In this document: positions 8,742 to 17,123 of the stretch, in pieces
Numbering within the stretch: the first letter of the stretch is position 1
How the letters are laid out: each line of letters starts with the position of its first letter
Assembly (NCBI GenBank): GCA_963724385.1
Contig: CAVRUJ010000001.1
Location: 2,790,001 to 2,854,000, forward strand
DNA: 64,000 bases
Source: DASXQK01 sp963724385
Lineage (GTDB): Bacteria > Pseudomonadota > Alphaproteobacteria > Dongiales > Dongiaceae
Direction: 5' to 3'
The notes under the pieces: model-generated
What the model was told of the DNA's origin: nothing
The model's database searches: none
Seen by the model: only the letters and a program-made list of their open reading frames with translations
Translations under genes and position numbers: made by a program

Positions 8742-9450
8742 GTTCCGCGGCGTCAACACCTTCTATGGCGAGCTGCACGTCCTGAAAGACGTGAATTACG
8801 ACATCAAGCAGGGCGAGATCGTCTGCCTCCTGGGCGGCAACGCCTCGGGTAAATCGACCACCATGAAGGCGGTGCTCGGCATCGTCCCGCCCAAGACCGG
8901 GGACATCCTGTTCGAAGGCCAGGTCATCAACAAGCTGCCCACGGCCGGGCGGGTGAAGCTCGGGATCGCGCCGGTGCCGGAGGCCCGACGCCTGTTCCCG
9001 CGCATGACCGTGCTGGAGAACCTCGAGATGGGCGCCTATGTGCGCACCGACCGCGAGAACTTCAACGACGATCTGGAGAAAGTCTACGCCCTCTTTCCGC
9101 GGGTGAAGGAGCGCCGCCAGCAACTGGCGGGGACGCTTTCCGGCGGCGAGCAGCAGATGGTCGCCATGGGCCGCGCGCTGATGGCCCGCCCGCGCCTCAT
9201 CTGCATGGACGAGCCCTCCATGGGCCTGTCGCCCGCTTTCGTCGACCAGGTGTTCGAGATCATCCAGGCGATCAACAAACTGGGCACGACGATCTTCGTG
9301 GTCGAGCAGAATGCCGCCATGGCGCTGTCCATCGCCCATCGCGGCTATGTGCTGCAGACCGGCGAGGTCGTGCTCTCCGGCAGCGCCCAGAGCCTGCTCC
9401 AGGACGAAATGGTGCAGCGGGCCTATCTCGGCCAGGAAATGAACGGCTGA
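8734..9450 (+). CDS. livF: Branched-chain amino acid-type ABC transporter ATPase LivF
   Basis: 238-residue ATP-binding protein that pairs with the LivG half of the preceding gene. It overlaps that gene by eight bases. Motifs seen: Walker A GGNASGKST (most LivF proteins have GxNGAGKTT, so the small-residue pattern is slightly unusual but the lysine and Ser/Thr are kept), signature LSGGEQQMVAMGRALM and Walker B LICMDEPSMGL. The length fits the family. It closes the five-subunit transporter operon. Confidence 0.9.
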   Translation: MLEFRGVNTFYGELHVLKDVNYDIKQGEIVCLLGGNASGKSTTMKAVLGIVPPKTGDILFEGQVINKLPTAGRVKLGIAPVPEARRLFPRMTVLENLEMGAYVRTDRENFNDDLEKVYALFPRVKERRQQLAGTLSGGEQQMVAMGRALMARPRLICMDEPSMGLSPAFVDQVFEIIQAINKLGTTIFVVEQNAAMALSIAHRGYVLQTGEVVLSGSAQSLLQDEMVQRAYLGQEMNG

Positions 9451-9471
9451 ACCCGCGGCCGGGGCCGGGCT

Positions 9472-9499
9472 TTGCCGCCGGGCCGGCCGATGCTACAAG
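9472..9499 (+). promoter_or_regulatory. Candidate promoter for metC
   Basis: TTGCCG (9472-9477) and TACAAG (9494-9499) are 16 bp apart. The same GCTACAAGGC form of the -10 region recurs upstream of gltX at 44217-44226, which supports it as a real promoter element in this genome. By eye only. Confidence 0.45.
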
Positions 9500-9543
9500 G
9501 CGTGGCTCCGCCTATCGTCAAGGTTCAGCCCCAGGATTCAGCC

Positions 9544-10725
9544 ATGACCGACCGTCCTTACAAGGACGAAACCCTCCTCGCCCATGCCGGCAACAAGCCT
9601 CGGGCCAATTTCGGCATCGTCAACCCGCCCGTCTATCACGCCTCGACGATCCTCTACCCGACGGTTGCGGCCCTGGAAGCCGCCCTCAAGGACAAGTTCT
9701 CGGGCGTCACCTACGGACGCAACGGCACGCCCACCACCTTCGCCTTCGAGGAAGCGGTGGCGGCCGTCGAAGGCGGCGAGCGGGCGATCGCCATGCCCTC
9801 GGGCATGGCGGCGATCGCCGGGATTCTGCTGACATTCCTTAAACAGGGTGACCATCTGCTGGTCACCGACAGCGCCTATGGGCCTGTGCGCACGCTGTGC
9901 AACGGCGCTCTCGCCGGGCTGGGCATCGAGACGACTTACTATGACCCGACGGCCGGCGCCGGAATCGCAGCCCTGATCCGGCCCAACACGCGGCTCGTCT
10001 ATCTGGAATCGCCGGGCTCGCTGACCTTCGAGGTCCAGGACGTTCCGGCGATCGCCGCCGCCGCGCACTCGCGCGGCTGCCTCACGGTCTTCGACAACAC
10101 CTGGGCCTCGCCGCTCTATTTCAAGCCATTCGAGCACGGCATCGACATCTCGCTTCATGCCGGCACGAAATACATCACCGGCCATTCCGATACGATGATG
10201 GGTATCGTCGTCTGCCGGACCGCCCACTATCAGCAGCTGAAGGCGGCCATCCATGGCCTCGGCTATTGCGCCGCGCCGGACGACTGCTATCTGGCGCTGC
10301 GCGGCCTCAGGACCATGGCCGTGCGTCTCACCCGGCACCAGGAAACGGCTCTCACCCTTGCCCGCTGGCTGCAGGCCCGCCCGGAAGTGGCGAGGGTCAT
10401 GCACCCGGCCCTGCCCCAGGATCCGGGCCACCGGCTTTGGAAGCGCGACTTCCGCGGCGCTTCCGGATTGTTCGGCTTCGCCCTCAAGGCCTACCCGCCC
10501 GCCGCGCTCGCCGCCATGCTCGACGGCATGGAGCTGTTCGGCATGGGGTTCAGCTGGGGCGGCTACGAGAGCCTGCTCATCCCGACCAAACCCCAGGCGC
10601 TGCGCAGCGCCGTGCCCTGGGCGGCGGATGGACCCTGCCTCAGGCTCCATGCCGGGCTCGAGGACGCGGGCGACCTCATCGCCGATCTGGATCGCGGCTT
10701 CGCCCGCCTCAAGGCCGCCGCATGA
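9544..10725 (+). CDS. metC: Cystathionine beta-lyase
   Basis: 393-residue PLP enzyme of the Cys/Met metabolism family, which splits cystathionine to homocysteine, pyruvate and ammonia in methionine synthesis. The PLP-binding lysine is at about 209 in HAGTKYITGHSD; that context (K-Y-I-x-G-H-S-D) is typical of MetC rather than of cystathionine gamma-synthase. The N-terminal GVTYGRNGTPTTFAFE holds the neighbouring-subunit phosphate contacts (Tyr-Gly-Arg). ATG 9544 gives the usual MTDRPYKDETLLAHAG start; the frame stays open to 9472 without conserved sequence. The end overlaps hisI by four bases. Confidence 0.9.
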   Translation: MTDRPYKDETLLAHAGNKPRANFGIVNPPVYHASTILYPTVAALEAALKDKFSGVTYGRNGTPTTFAFEEAVAAVEGGERAIAMPSGMAAIAGILLTFLKQGDHLLVTDSAYGPVRTLCNGALAGLGIETTYYDPTAGAGIAALIRPNTRLVYLESPGSLTFEVQDVPAIAAAAHSRGCLTVFDNTWASPLYFKPFEHGIDISLHAGTKYITGHSDTMMGIVVCRTAHYQQLKAAIHGLGYCAAPDDCYLALRGLRTMAVRLTRHQETALTLARWLQARPEVARVMHPALPQDPGHRLWKRDFRGASGLFGFALKAYPPAALAAMLDGMELFGMGFSWGGYESLLIPTKPQALRSAVPWAADGPCLRLHAGLEDAGDLIADLDRGFARLKAAA

Positions 10726-11102
10726 GCGACTTCGTCGCCTCCCTGCAATTCGACGCGGATGGCCTGATTCCCGCCATAGCCCAACAGCACGACACCGGCG
10801 AAGTGCTGATGCTGGCCTGGATGAACCGCGAGGCGATCGAGGAAACGCTCGCCACGGGCCGGGTCTGCTACTGGTCCCGCTCCCGCCAAAGCCTGTGGCG
10901 CAAGGGCGAGACGTCCGGCCAAAGACAGCGCCTGGTCGAGCTGCGCATCGATTGCGACAAGGACACGCTGTTGCTGAAGGTCGATCAGAAGGGGGTCGCC
11001 TGCCATACCGGCCGGCGGACCTGCTTCTTCCACAAGGTCGAGGATGGCCAGGTCGCGGTGGTGGAACCCGTTCTGGTCGATCCTCATACCCTCTACGGAT
11101 AG
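10722..11102 (+). CDS. hisI: Phosphoribosyl-AMP cyclohydrolase
   Basis: 126-residue enzyme of the third step of histidine synthesis, opening the adenine ring of phosphoribosyl-AMP. The conserved VLMLAWMN, YWSRSRQSLWRKGETSG and the zinc-binding cysteines in IDCDKD and ACHTGRRTCFF are all present. It is the monofunctional form, without a HisE domain. The ATG at 10722 overlaps the metC stop (ATGA). No other histidine gene lies in the window, so hisI is separate from the main his genes here. Confidence 0.93.
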   Translation: MSDFVASLQFDADGLIPAIAQQHDTGEVLMLAWMNREAIEETLATGRVCYWSRSRQSLWRKGETSGQRQRLVELRIDCDKDTLLLKVDQKGVACHTGRRTCFFHKVEDGQVAVVEPVLVDPHTLYG

Positions 11103-11118
11103 CCGGCAGGAAGCGCCC

Positions 11119-11147
11119 TTGAGGCGAGCGCCCTATTTTGACAGAAT
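11119..11147 (+). promoter_or_regulatory. Candidate modA promoter
   Basis: TTGAGG (11119-11124) and CAGAAT (11142-11147) are 17 bp apart. Transcription would begin around 11154, inside the possible ModE site. A TTGACA at 11138-11143 is a better -35 box, but the only good -10 near it (TATATT, 11157-11162) is at a 13-bp spacing, which is too short. Confidence 0.3.
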
Positions 11148-11153
11148 GACCTG

Positions 11154-11177
11154 CGATATATTCCAGCGGATATGACG
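11154..11177 (+). promoter_or_regulatory. Possible ModE (molybdate repressor) operator
   Basis: CGATATAT (11154-11161) and ATATGACG (11170-11177) form an inverted repeat around 8 bp. The known enterobacterial ModE box has CGnTATAT and ATATAnCG half-sites at this same spacing; there is one mismatch here. It lies about 30 bases before the modA start, where a repressor of molybdate uptake would be expected. No modE gene is in the window. Confidence 0.5.
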
Positions 11178-11207
11178 CGATCCGCCACCAAGCCTGAGGG
11201 GGTTTTC

Positions 11208-11978
11208 ATGCGCCGCTTTGCCGTTGTTCTGCTTGCTGCCCTGCTGCTCCTGGCCTCGCCGGTCGCCCGGGCGGGGGACATCCTGGTCTTCGCCGCCGCC
11301 AGCACCAAGGACGTGATCGACCAGATCGCGGCGGAATTCGCCAAGTCGGGCGGCGGCCATGTGGTGTCGTCCTTCGCTGCTTCGGGCGACCTGGCCAAGC
11401 AGATCGAGAACGGCGCGCCGGCGGCGATCTTCATTTCGGCCGACCAGAAATGGATGGACTACGCGGCCCAGCGCAAGCTGATCGTCGCCGACAGCCGGCG
11501 CAACCTGCTGGGCAACGCACTTGTGCTGATCGCACCCTCGGACAGCACGATGCCGGCCGGCGTCGACGGCATCGCCGGCAAGCTGGGCGGCGGCAAGCTC
11601 GCGCTCGCCGATCCGGACGCGGTGCCGGCCGGGCGCTATGCCAAGGCTTCCTTGCAGAAGCTCGGGCAATGGGACGCGGTTCAGCCGTCCGTCGTCAGCG
11701 CCAAGGACGTGCGCGCGACCCTTGCCTTCGTCGAGCGCGGCGAGGCCGCGGCCGGCATCGTCTACGCGACCGACGCGGCGGTCAGCAAGAAGGTCCGCAT
11801 CGTCGGCACTTTCCCAGAATCAAGCCATCCCCCCATCGTCTATCCCGTTGCTCTCGTCGCCGGCAAGGATGACGCCGAAGCCAAGGCATTTTATCGCTTC
11901 CTCTTCGGGCCGCAGGCGCGCCAAGTGTTCCTTGACGCCGGCTTCACGCTGACGGGTGCCACCGCTGCAGCTGACTGA
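11208..11978 (+). CDS. modA: Molybdate ABC transporter substrate-binding protein
   Basis: 256-residue periplasmic protein that captures molybdate or tungstate. The signal peptide MRRFAVVLLAALLLLASPVARA is followed by DILVFAAASTKDVID, the conserved ModA start in which the AAS serine contacts the oxyanion. The second oxyanion loop (FAASGDLAKQIENGAPAAIF) and ISADQKWMDY also match. ATG 11208 has a GAGGGG ribosome site; the upstream ATG at 11172 lies inside the possible ModE site and would precede the signal peptide with 12 odd residues, so it was rejected. It overlaps modB by 23 bases. Confidence 0.92.
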   Translation: MRRFAVVLLAALLLLASPVARAGDILVFAAASTKDVIDQIAAEFAKSGGGHVVSSFAASGDLAKQIENGAPAAIFISADQKWMDYAAQRKLIVADSRRNLLGNALVLIAPSDSTMPAGVDGIAGKLGGGKLALADPDAVPAGRYAKASLQKLGQWDAVQPSVVSAKDVRATLAFVERGEAAAGIVYATDAAVSKKVRIVGTFPESSHPPIVYPVALVAGKDDAEAKAFYRFLFGPQARQVFLDAGFTLTGATAAAD

Positions 11979-12654
11979 CGCCGAATGGCAGGCGGTCGCG
12001 CTCAGCCTGCGCGTCGCCCTCGTCAGCGTTGCCGGCAGCCTGCCGCTGGGCGTCGCCACGGCGTGGCTGCTGGCCCGGCGGCAGTTTCCCGGCAAGCTGC
12101 TTCTGGACGGGCTGGTTCACTTGCCGTTGGTCGTGCCGCCGGTGGTGGTCGGCTACGGTCTGCTCGTCCTGCTCGGACGGCGGGGGCCCATCGGGGCATG
12201 GCTCTATAGCGAGCTCGGCATCACCCTGATCTTCACCTGGAAAGGTGCCGCCCTTGCGTCGGCCGTGATGGGCTTTCCCTTGATGGTGCGGGCAATCCGG
12301 CTCTCGCTGGAGGCCGTGGACCGCAAGCTCGAGGCGGCCGCGCGGACCTTGGGCGCCGGACCTTTCGACACCTTCTTCAGCATCACCTTGCCGCTTGCCT
12401 TGCCGGGCCTGCTGGCGGGTTCGGTCCTCGCCTTCGCGCGCGGACTGGGTGAATTCGGCGCGACGATCATTTTCGTTGGCAACATCCCGGGCGAGACGCG
12501 GACGATCCCGATCGCCATCTACACGGCGACACAAGAGCCGGGAGGCGATCTCGCGGCCCTTCGCCTCAGCATCATCGCCCTCCTCCTGTCGCTCATCGCC
12601 CTGGTCGCTTCCGAGCTGCTTGCCAGGCGCATGGATCGACGGATGCGAGGCTGA
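11956..12654 (+). CDS. modB: Molybdate ABC transporter permease
   Basis: 232-residue inner-membrane permease with about five hydrophobic helices. The cytoplasmic coupling motif is seen as EAAARTLGAGPFDTFFSITLPLALPGL, and EFGATIIFVGN followed by IPIAIYTATQ is characteristic of ModB. The GTG at 11956 lies inside the end of modA; it gives the usual LTDAEWQAVALSLRVA beginning. It sits between modA and modC in the normal order. Confidence 0.92.
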   Translation: MPPLQLTDAEWQAVALSLRVALVSVAGSLPLGVATAWLLARRQFPGKLLLDGLVHLPLVVPPVVVGYGLLVLLGRRGPIGAWLYSELGITLIFTWKGAALASAVMGFPLMVRAIRLSLEAVDRKLEAAARTLGAGPFDTFFSITLPLALPGLLAGSVLAFARGLGEFGATIIFVGNIPGETRTIPIAIYTATQEPGGDLAALRLSIIALLLSLIALVASELLARRMDRRMRG

Positions 12655-12657
12655 GCG

Positions 12658-13776
12658 ATGCTGGACGTGACGGCCGAGAAGCGCCTCGGGGAATTCCAGT
12701 TGACGGCCAAGTTCCTGCTTCCCGCGGCGGGCGTGCTCGCCCTCTTCGGGCGGTCGGGCGCGGGCAAGACGACGCTGGTCAACATGCTGGCCGGCCTCCT
12801 CAGGCCGGACTCCGGCCGCATCAGCCTTGCCGGGCATCTGCTCTTCGATGCGCAGGCGCGGGTCGACCTTCCGGCCGAGCGCCGGCGCATCGGCTGCGTC
12901 TTCCAGGAAGGGCGCCTCTTCCCCCATCTCGACGTGCGGGGCAATCTGCTTTATGGCCGGCGCCGGTCGCCGACGGGCGAAACCGGCTTCGGCTTCGAAG
13001 CCATCGTCGAGCTCCTCGGCATCGGCCATCTGCTGCAACGCCGGCCCGCCAACCTCTCAGGCGGCGAGAAGCAGCGCATCGCCATCGGCAGGGCACTGTT
13101 GAGCAAGCCTCAGCTGCTGCTGCTGGACGAGCCGCTCGCCGCCCTTGACGCGGAGCGCAAGGCGGAAATCCTGCCCTTCATCGAGAAACTCCGAGACGAA
13201 CTTCGGCTGCCGATCGTCTATGTCAGCCATGACGCATCGGAGATCATCCGGTTGGCGGACCGTGTCCTGATCCTGGAAGGTGGTCGAATCGCTGCCTCGG
13301 GCGACGTAGCGGAGGTTTTCGGCCAACCGGCCATGCAGCGGCTGGTGGGCGAGCAGGACGCCGGCGCCATCTTATCGGCACGCCTGGAATCCCACGACGA
13401 GGTCTACTCCTTGAGCCGCTTGAGCTTCCCCGGCGGCCGGCTCCTCATCCCGCGGGTCGCCGCCGAACCCGGCGCCGAGCTTCGCCTGCGAGTCCGGGCG
13501 CGGGACGTCTCATTGGCCCTTGTGGCCCCGGCCCATGTCAGCATCCTGAACGTGATCCCGGCCAAGGTTCGCAAGATCCATGCCGCAGAGGGCGCCCATG
13601 TCGATGTCGAACTCGACGCCGGCAGTCCGATCTGGGCGCGCGTCACGGCGCGCTCGGCCCACGACCTTGGACTGGTCGAAGGCATGGCCGTCTACGCTAT
13701 GATCAAGGCGGTCAGCATCGACCGACAGTCGGTCGCTCGGCAGGGGGTGAGCGAGGATCCGCGCAGGCCCAATTGA
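12658..13776 (+). CDS. modC: Molybdate ABC transporter ATP-binding protein
   Basis: 372-residue ATPase. Residues about 1-230 form the ABC domain: Walker A GRSGAGKTT, Q-loop in GCVFQEGRLFPHL, signature LSGGEKQRIAIGRAL, Walker B LLLLDEPLAALD and the switch His in YVSHDA. Residues about 285-360 form a Mop/TOBE domain that binds molybdate and can inhibit the transporter when Mo is plentiful. It follows modB by three bases. A molybdenum enzyme (coxSLM) is encoded 21 kb downstream. Confidence 0.92.
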   Translation: MLDVTAEKRLGEFQLTAKFLLPAAGVLALFGRSGAGKTTLVNMLAGLLRPDSGRISLAGHLLFDAQARVDLPAERRRIGCVFQEGRLFPHLDVRGNLLYGRRRSPTGETGFGFEAIVELLGIGHLLQRRPANLSGGEKQRIAIGRALLSKPQLLLLDEPLAALDAERKAEILPFIEKLRDELRLPIVYVSHDASEIIRLADRVLILEGGRIAASGDVAEVFGQPAMQRLVGEQDAGAILSARLESHDEVYSLSRLSFPGGRLLIPRVAAEPGAELRLRVRARDVSLALVAPAHVSILNVIPAKVRKIHAAEGAHVDVELDAGSPIWARVTARSAHDLGLVEGMAVYAMIKAVSIDRQSVARQGVSEDPRRPN

Positions 13777-13849
13777 GGGCGTCATCGGCCGATCCATCCT
13801 TGCGATAAAGCCCCTGGCTGCTAGCTTGACTCCCGGGAGGTGGCCTCGG

Positions 13850-14980
13850 GTGTCGGCGGATCGAAACAGCATCTACGAACAGGATCGGCAGCGCTCCGGG
13901 CCTGACATCGACGTGCTTGCAGGCCTCAGGCTCGCCCACGATCTGAAGGGCAAATCCTACGCTTCGCAATTCGCCGAGATTCTTCGGCTCGGATTGGGCA
14001 ACGGGCGTCTCTCGGCCAAGGACTATTTCTACTACCGGCTCTATGACGACGCGCTCTACTCGCCCGAGGAGAAGCGCCGGTTCCTCAGCGAACGGATCAC
14101 CTACCGGGTCGCAGCAGCCTGCTGCGATATCCGCTGCTGGGGCGTCTCGGAAGACAAGATCCTCGCCTACACCCTCCTCTCGGCCGCCGGCGCGCCGGTA
14201 CCGGAGACCCAGGCCGTATTCAGCCATGGTGGCCGCCAATTCGGCAGCGCCAGCAGGCTCGCTGGCACCGACGACCTCGCGGGATTCCTCGCCGGCGAAG
14301 CGCGCTTTCCGCTGTTCTGCAAGCCCATCGGGGGGATGGGCAGTTTCGGGGCCTTCTTGCTGACAGCGTGCGAGGGCGGTCTGATCGAGGCCGCCGGCGG
14401 CGAGCGGTTGACAGTTCCGGGCCTGGCTCAGCGCCTGGGCGAAGGCGGCGGCTACCTTCTACAGTCTGTGTTGCAGCAGCATCCGGCGCTGCGATCCGTC
14501 TGCGAAGCGATCGCCACCGTCCGCATCATCATCATCGTCGAACAAGGACGCCCGCAGATTCTCCACACCATCTGGAAGATCCCCGCGGCAGGCAATTTCG
14601 CCGACAATTTCTGGCGCAAGGGAAACCTGTTGGCCGACCTTGACCCGGAAACCGGGATCGTCCGCCGGGTAATTCGCGGGATCGGGCCCGCTATCGAGGA
14701 GCTCGAAACGCATCCCGACACCGGCGGGCGCCTCCTCGGTCTGGCCCTGCCGCACTGGAAGGCGGTCGTCGCTCTCGCCCTCGACTGTGCGCCGATCTTC
14801 GCCATGCTGCGCTATCAGTCCTGGGATATCGCCGTCTGCCCTGAGGGTCCGGTGATCGTCGAAGTCAACACCGGTTCGGCCTTCACCCTGCCACAGCTCG
14901 CGACCGGGCGCGGGATGCTGAGCGACCGCTTCGCGGCATTCCTGACCGCTTGCGGTTATTCTTTGAAGGGGCGAGGCTAG
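13850..14980 (+). CDS. Sugar-transfer-associated ATP-grasp protein
   Basis: 376-residue protein of the ATPgrasp_ST type, a family often found near polysaccharide or glycosyl-transfer genes. What is seen: RLYDDALYSPEEKRRFL near the N-terminus, FPLFCKPIGGMGSFGA as the first ATP-grasp lysine strand (CKP), and the C-terminal VIVEVNTGSAFTLPQLATG in which E and N are the Mg-ATP ligands (ExN). GTG 13850 was chosen because GGGAGG lies nine bases upstream; a TTG at 13826 is an alternative. The biochemical function is unknown; the ATP-grasp fold implies carboxylate-amine or similar ligation. No polysaccharide cluster surrounds it. Confidence 0.75.
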   Translation: MSADRNSIYEQDRQRSGPDIDVLAGLRLAHDLKGKSYASQFAEILRLGLGNGRLSAKDYFYYRLYDDALYSPEEKRRFLSERITYRVAAACCDIRCWGVSEDKILAYTLLSAAGAPVPETQAVFSHGGRQFGSASRLAGTDDLAGFLAGEARFPLFCKPIGGMGSFGAFLLTACEGGLIEAAGGERLTVPGLAQRLGEGGGYLLQSVLQQHPALRSVCEAIATVRIIIIVEQGRPQILHTIWKIPAAGNFADNFWRKGNLLADLDPETGIVRRVIRGIGPAIEELETHPDTGGRLLGLALPHWKAVVALALDCAPIFAMLRYQSWDIAVCPEGPVIVEVNTGSAFTLPQLATGRGMLSDRFAAFLTACGYSLKGRG

Positions 14981-14988
14981 GCTGGCGG

Positions 14989-15465
14989 TTATTCGACCGA
15001 GCGCAGGGCGCTTTGGAGCTCGGCCACGCCGAAGGGCTTGTGGAGCGTGCCACGGACATCGAGGTCGTAACCGGCGCCGAGCTTTCGGCTGTTGTTGAGC
15101 ATCTCCGGATGATAGCCGCTCATGATCAGAAGCTTGGCGGCACAACCCTGCTTGGCGAGCTTCTCCAGGAGTGCGACGCCGTCGACGTTAGGCATCATCA
15201 GATCGAGCAGGATCGCGGACGGCTTGAATGCGTCGTAGGCCGCGCGGAACTGGTCATGGGTGACGGCGGTCACGACCTCAAAGCCCTGGGACTCGGCGAC
15301 GCGCCGGATGAATTCGCAAATACTCTGCTCGTCGTCGATGACGAGCAGCCGCTTCTTGGCGGGGCTCTTCGCCGCCGCGCCGCTGCCGACCATGTCGTTC
15401 ACCCGTTCCGCTTCGGCTCGCGGCCGATTTTCTTCGGTCGTCCTCGCATCGAGCGCTTCGGGCAT
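14989..15465 (-). CDS. Single-domain response regulator
   Basis: 158-residue receiver-only protein with no output domain. The acidic pocket DDE (residues 44-46), the phosphoacceptor Asp 88 in LLDLMMP, the Ser/Thr switch in IMSGY and the conserved lysine in LHKPF are all present, so it should be phosphorylated by a histidine kinase (none nearby). The start begins 14 bases after the ATPase gene, so the two are likely cotranscribed; ATG 15393 (residue 25) is an alternative that drops a low-complexity N-terminus. It converges on the ATP-grasp gene eight bases away. Confidence 0.85.
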   Translation of the reverse strand: MPEALDARTTEENRPRAEAERVNDMVGSGAAAKSPAKKRLLVIDDEQSICEFIRRVAESQGFEVVTAVTHDQFRAAYDAFKPSAILLDLMMPNVDGVALLEKLAKQGCAAKLLIMSGYHPEMLNNSRKLGAGYDLDVRGTLHKPFGVAELQSALRSVE

Positions 15466-15479
15466 GCGATTCGGCGACC

Positions 15480-16940
15480 CTAGGCCGCCGCAAGAGCCCG
15501 ATTCTTCGGGCCGGTTGTATATAGATTATCCAACGCTGCGGCAACGGAGGATTCGGTGATCAGCGGCGGACTCTCGTCGAACGCGCAGGCCTCGACGATT
15601 TGATCCACTATGAATCGCGGCTGATAGCAGGCGAGCGGCAACTGGCGGCGCTCTTCCAGCTCCTCGACCAGCCAGGCGAACACCGCGTCGCTGAACTGAA
15701 GCCCGCGCTCGGCGGCCGCCAGGCGGAAGATCTCCCTGTAGCGCTCCTGTGAAGGCGGGCTGAGCTCGATCTTGTACGGGATGCGCCGCAGGAACGCCGG
15801 GTCCATCAGGCTGTCAGGCTTGAGGTTGGTAGAGAAGATCACGAGCTCATCAAACGGGACCGAGAAAGTGGCGCCGGTCTGAAGGCGCAGATAGTCCACC
15901 CGCTCTTCCAGCGGCACAATCCAGCGGTTCAGGAGCTCGGTCGGGCGCGCGGCCTGGCGACCAAAGTCGTCGATCACGAAGGTTCCGCCCAGCGCCTTCA
16001 GGTGCAGCGGGGCATCGTAGAAGTTCGATGCGGCGTTATAGCGAAGGTCCAACATCTCCAGGTTAAACTCGCCCCCGGTCACGATGACGGGCCGGCGGCA
16101 GGCCACCCAACGGCGATCGAACTCCTCGCGGCGGATCTCCATGTCCAGCGCGCCGACGATCCCGGGCGGCGCGATCTCCTCGTGGATGCTGGAATCGAAG
16201 ACCTTAACGATCTGGCCTTCCACCTCGACGGCGTAGGGTATGTAGATGACATCGGTGAACACCCGGCCGATGCACTGGGCGATGGAACTCTTGCCATTGC
16301 CCGGCGGACCGTAAAGCAGGATCGAGCGGCCAGCGTTGACGGCGGGGCCGATTCGTTTGACGAACTCGCTCGTGACCACGAGATTGTCGAACGCCTTGCG
16401 GATCCGGTCCCGCTTGGCGCGCTCGTTGCGAAGCCGCTGCCGATTGACCTGATCGATGTAAGATTGCAGCGAGACGGGCGCCGGACCCACGTATCTGCTT
16501 CGCTGGAGAGCCTCGCCTACCGCCTCGCGGCCGGTTTCGGTGAAGGAATAGGTGAGGACGGGCATCGTGGTCCGGCCGTTGGAGCCGGTCACCTTCAGCA
16601 GCTTTTGCTCGATCGCCTCTTCCACCAGGCTGCCGACGACGCTGCTCGACAGTCTGAGTTGGCCGGCAAGGGCCGGGATGTTGTCGGCGCCTCCGTTGTG
16701 CAGCGTCTTCAGCAGCAGAGCGAGCAGAGCCCGCCGGCCGATCCCGGTCTCGGCCACGGAGCCCGGCAATGCCGGCGGCGTCATCTGGAGAACCGCGTTC
16801 AGCTGTTCGAGGGTGACGAGCCTGAGGGCCAGCAGGCTGTCGGCCAACGGCCCGCCCCGTGCCTGGCGGCGCTCGGCAGCGCGCTCCAGGTCCGAAGCCT
16901 GGACCACGCCCTGGGCCATGAGAAGCTCCTCCAGACGCAT
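15480..16940 (-). CDS. AAA+ ATPase with GspE/MshE-like N-terminal domain
   Basis: 486-residue protein of unknown role. Residues 1-52 (EELLMAQGVVQASDLERA...LADSLLALRLVTLEQLNAVL) show the repeated helix pattern of the type II secretion ATPase N-terminal domain (GspE_N/MshEN). Residues about 65-150 look like a winged helix. Residues about 185-480 are an AAA+ core: Walker A GPPGNGKSS at 211-219, Walker B FVIDDFG at 321-327, sensor-1 VIFSTNL and an arginine finger region AFLRRIPYKIEL. ATG 16940 is preceded by AAGGGGACAG, a good ribosome site; the frame extends to 16979 without one. Context (response regulator after it, Tad pilus 1.6 kb away) suggests surface-appendage or signalling control, which is inference. 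Confidence 0.75.
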   Translation of the reverse strand: MRLEELLMAQGVVQASDLERAAERRQARGGPLADSLLALRLVTLEQLNAVLQMTPPALPGSVAETGIGRRALLALLLKTLHNGGADNIPALAGQLRLSSSVVGSLVEEAIEQKLLKVTGSNGRTTMPVLTYSFTETGREAVGEALQRSRYVGPAPVSLQSYIDQVNRQRLRNERAKRDRIRKAFDNLVVTSEFVKRIGPAVNAGRSILLYGPPGNGKSSIAQCIGRVFTDVIYIPYAVEVEGQIVKVFDSSIHEEIAPPGIVGALDMEIRREEFDRRWVACRRPVIVTGGEFNLEMLDLRYNAASNFYDAPLHLKALGGTFVIDDFGRQAARPTELLNRWIVPLEERVDYLRLQTGATFSVPFDELVIFSTNLKPDSLMDPAFLRRIPYKIELSPPSQERYREIFRLAAAERGLQFSDAVFAWLVEELEERRQLPLACYQPRFIVDQIVEACAFDESPPLITESSVAAALDNLYTTGPKNRALAAA

Positions 16941-17123
16941 GATCTGTCCCCTTGGCAAACCCCGACCGGCCGCGGACATCGCGCCGCCTCTAGTCCTACA
17001 AATGAATAAAAAATCAACAAGGTTAATAATTTATTATTGACTGTTAATCTTGCAAGTTAGCTATTGGAAAAAGCACGGCTGGCAGCGGACAACAGGCGTG
17101 CCCGTGCCTCCTGCTGCGGGCGA

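Noticed and set aside
9460..9495. GC palindrome after livF as a terminator
   Set aside because: The palindrome has no T-tract and overlaps a good promoter for metC.
17021..17077. AT-rich stretch with TTAA elements that might be CtrA sites
   Set aside because: The TTAA pairs are 17 bp apart, not 7, and the nearest 7-bp spacing lacks the second TTAA. It is probably only an AT-rich promoter region of the AAA+ ATPase gene.
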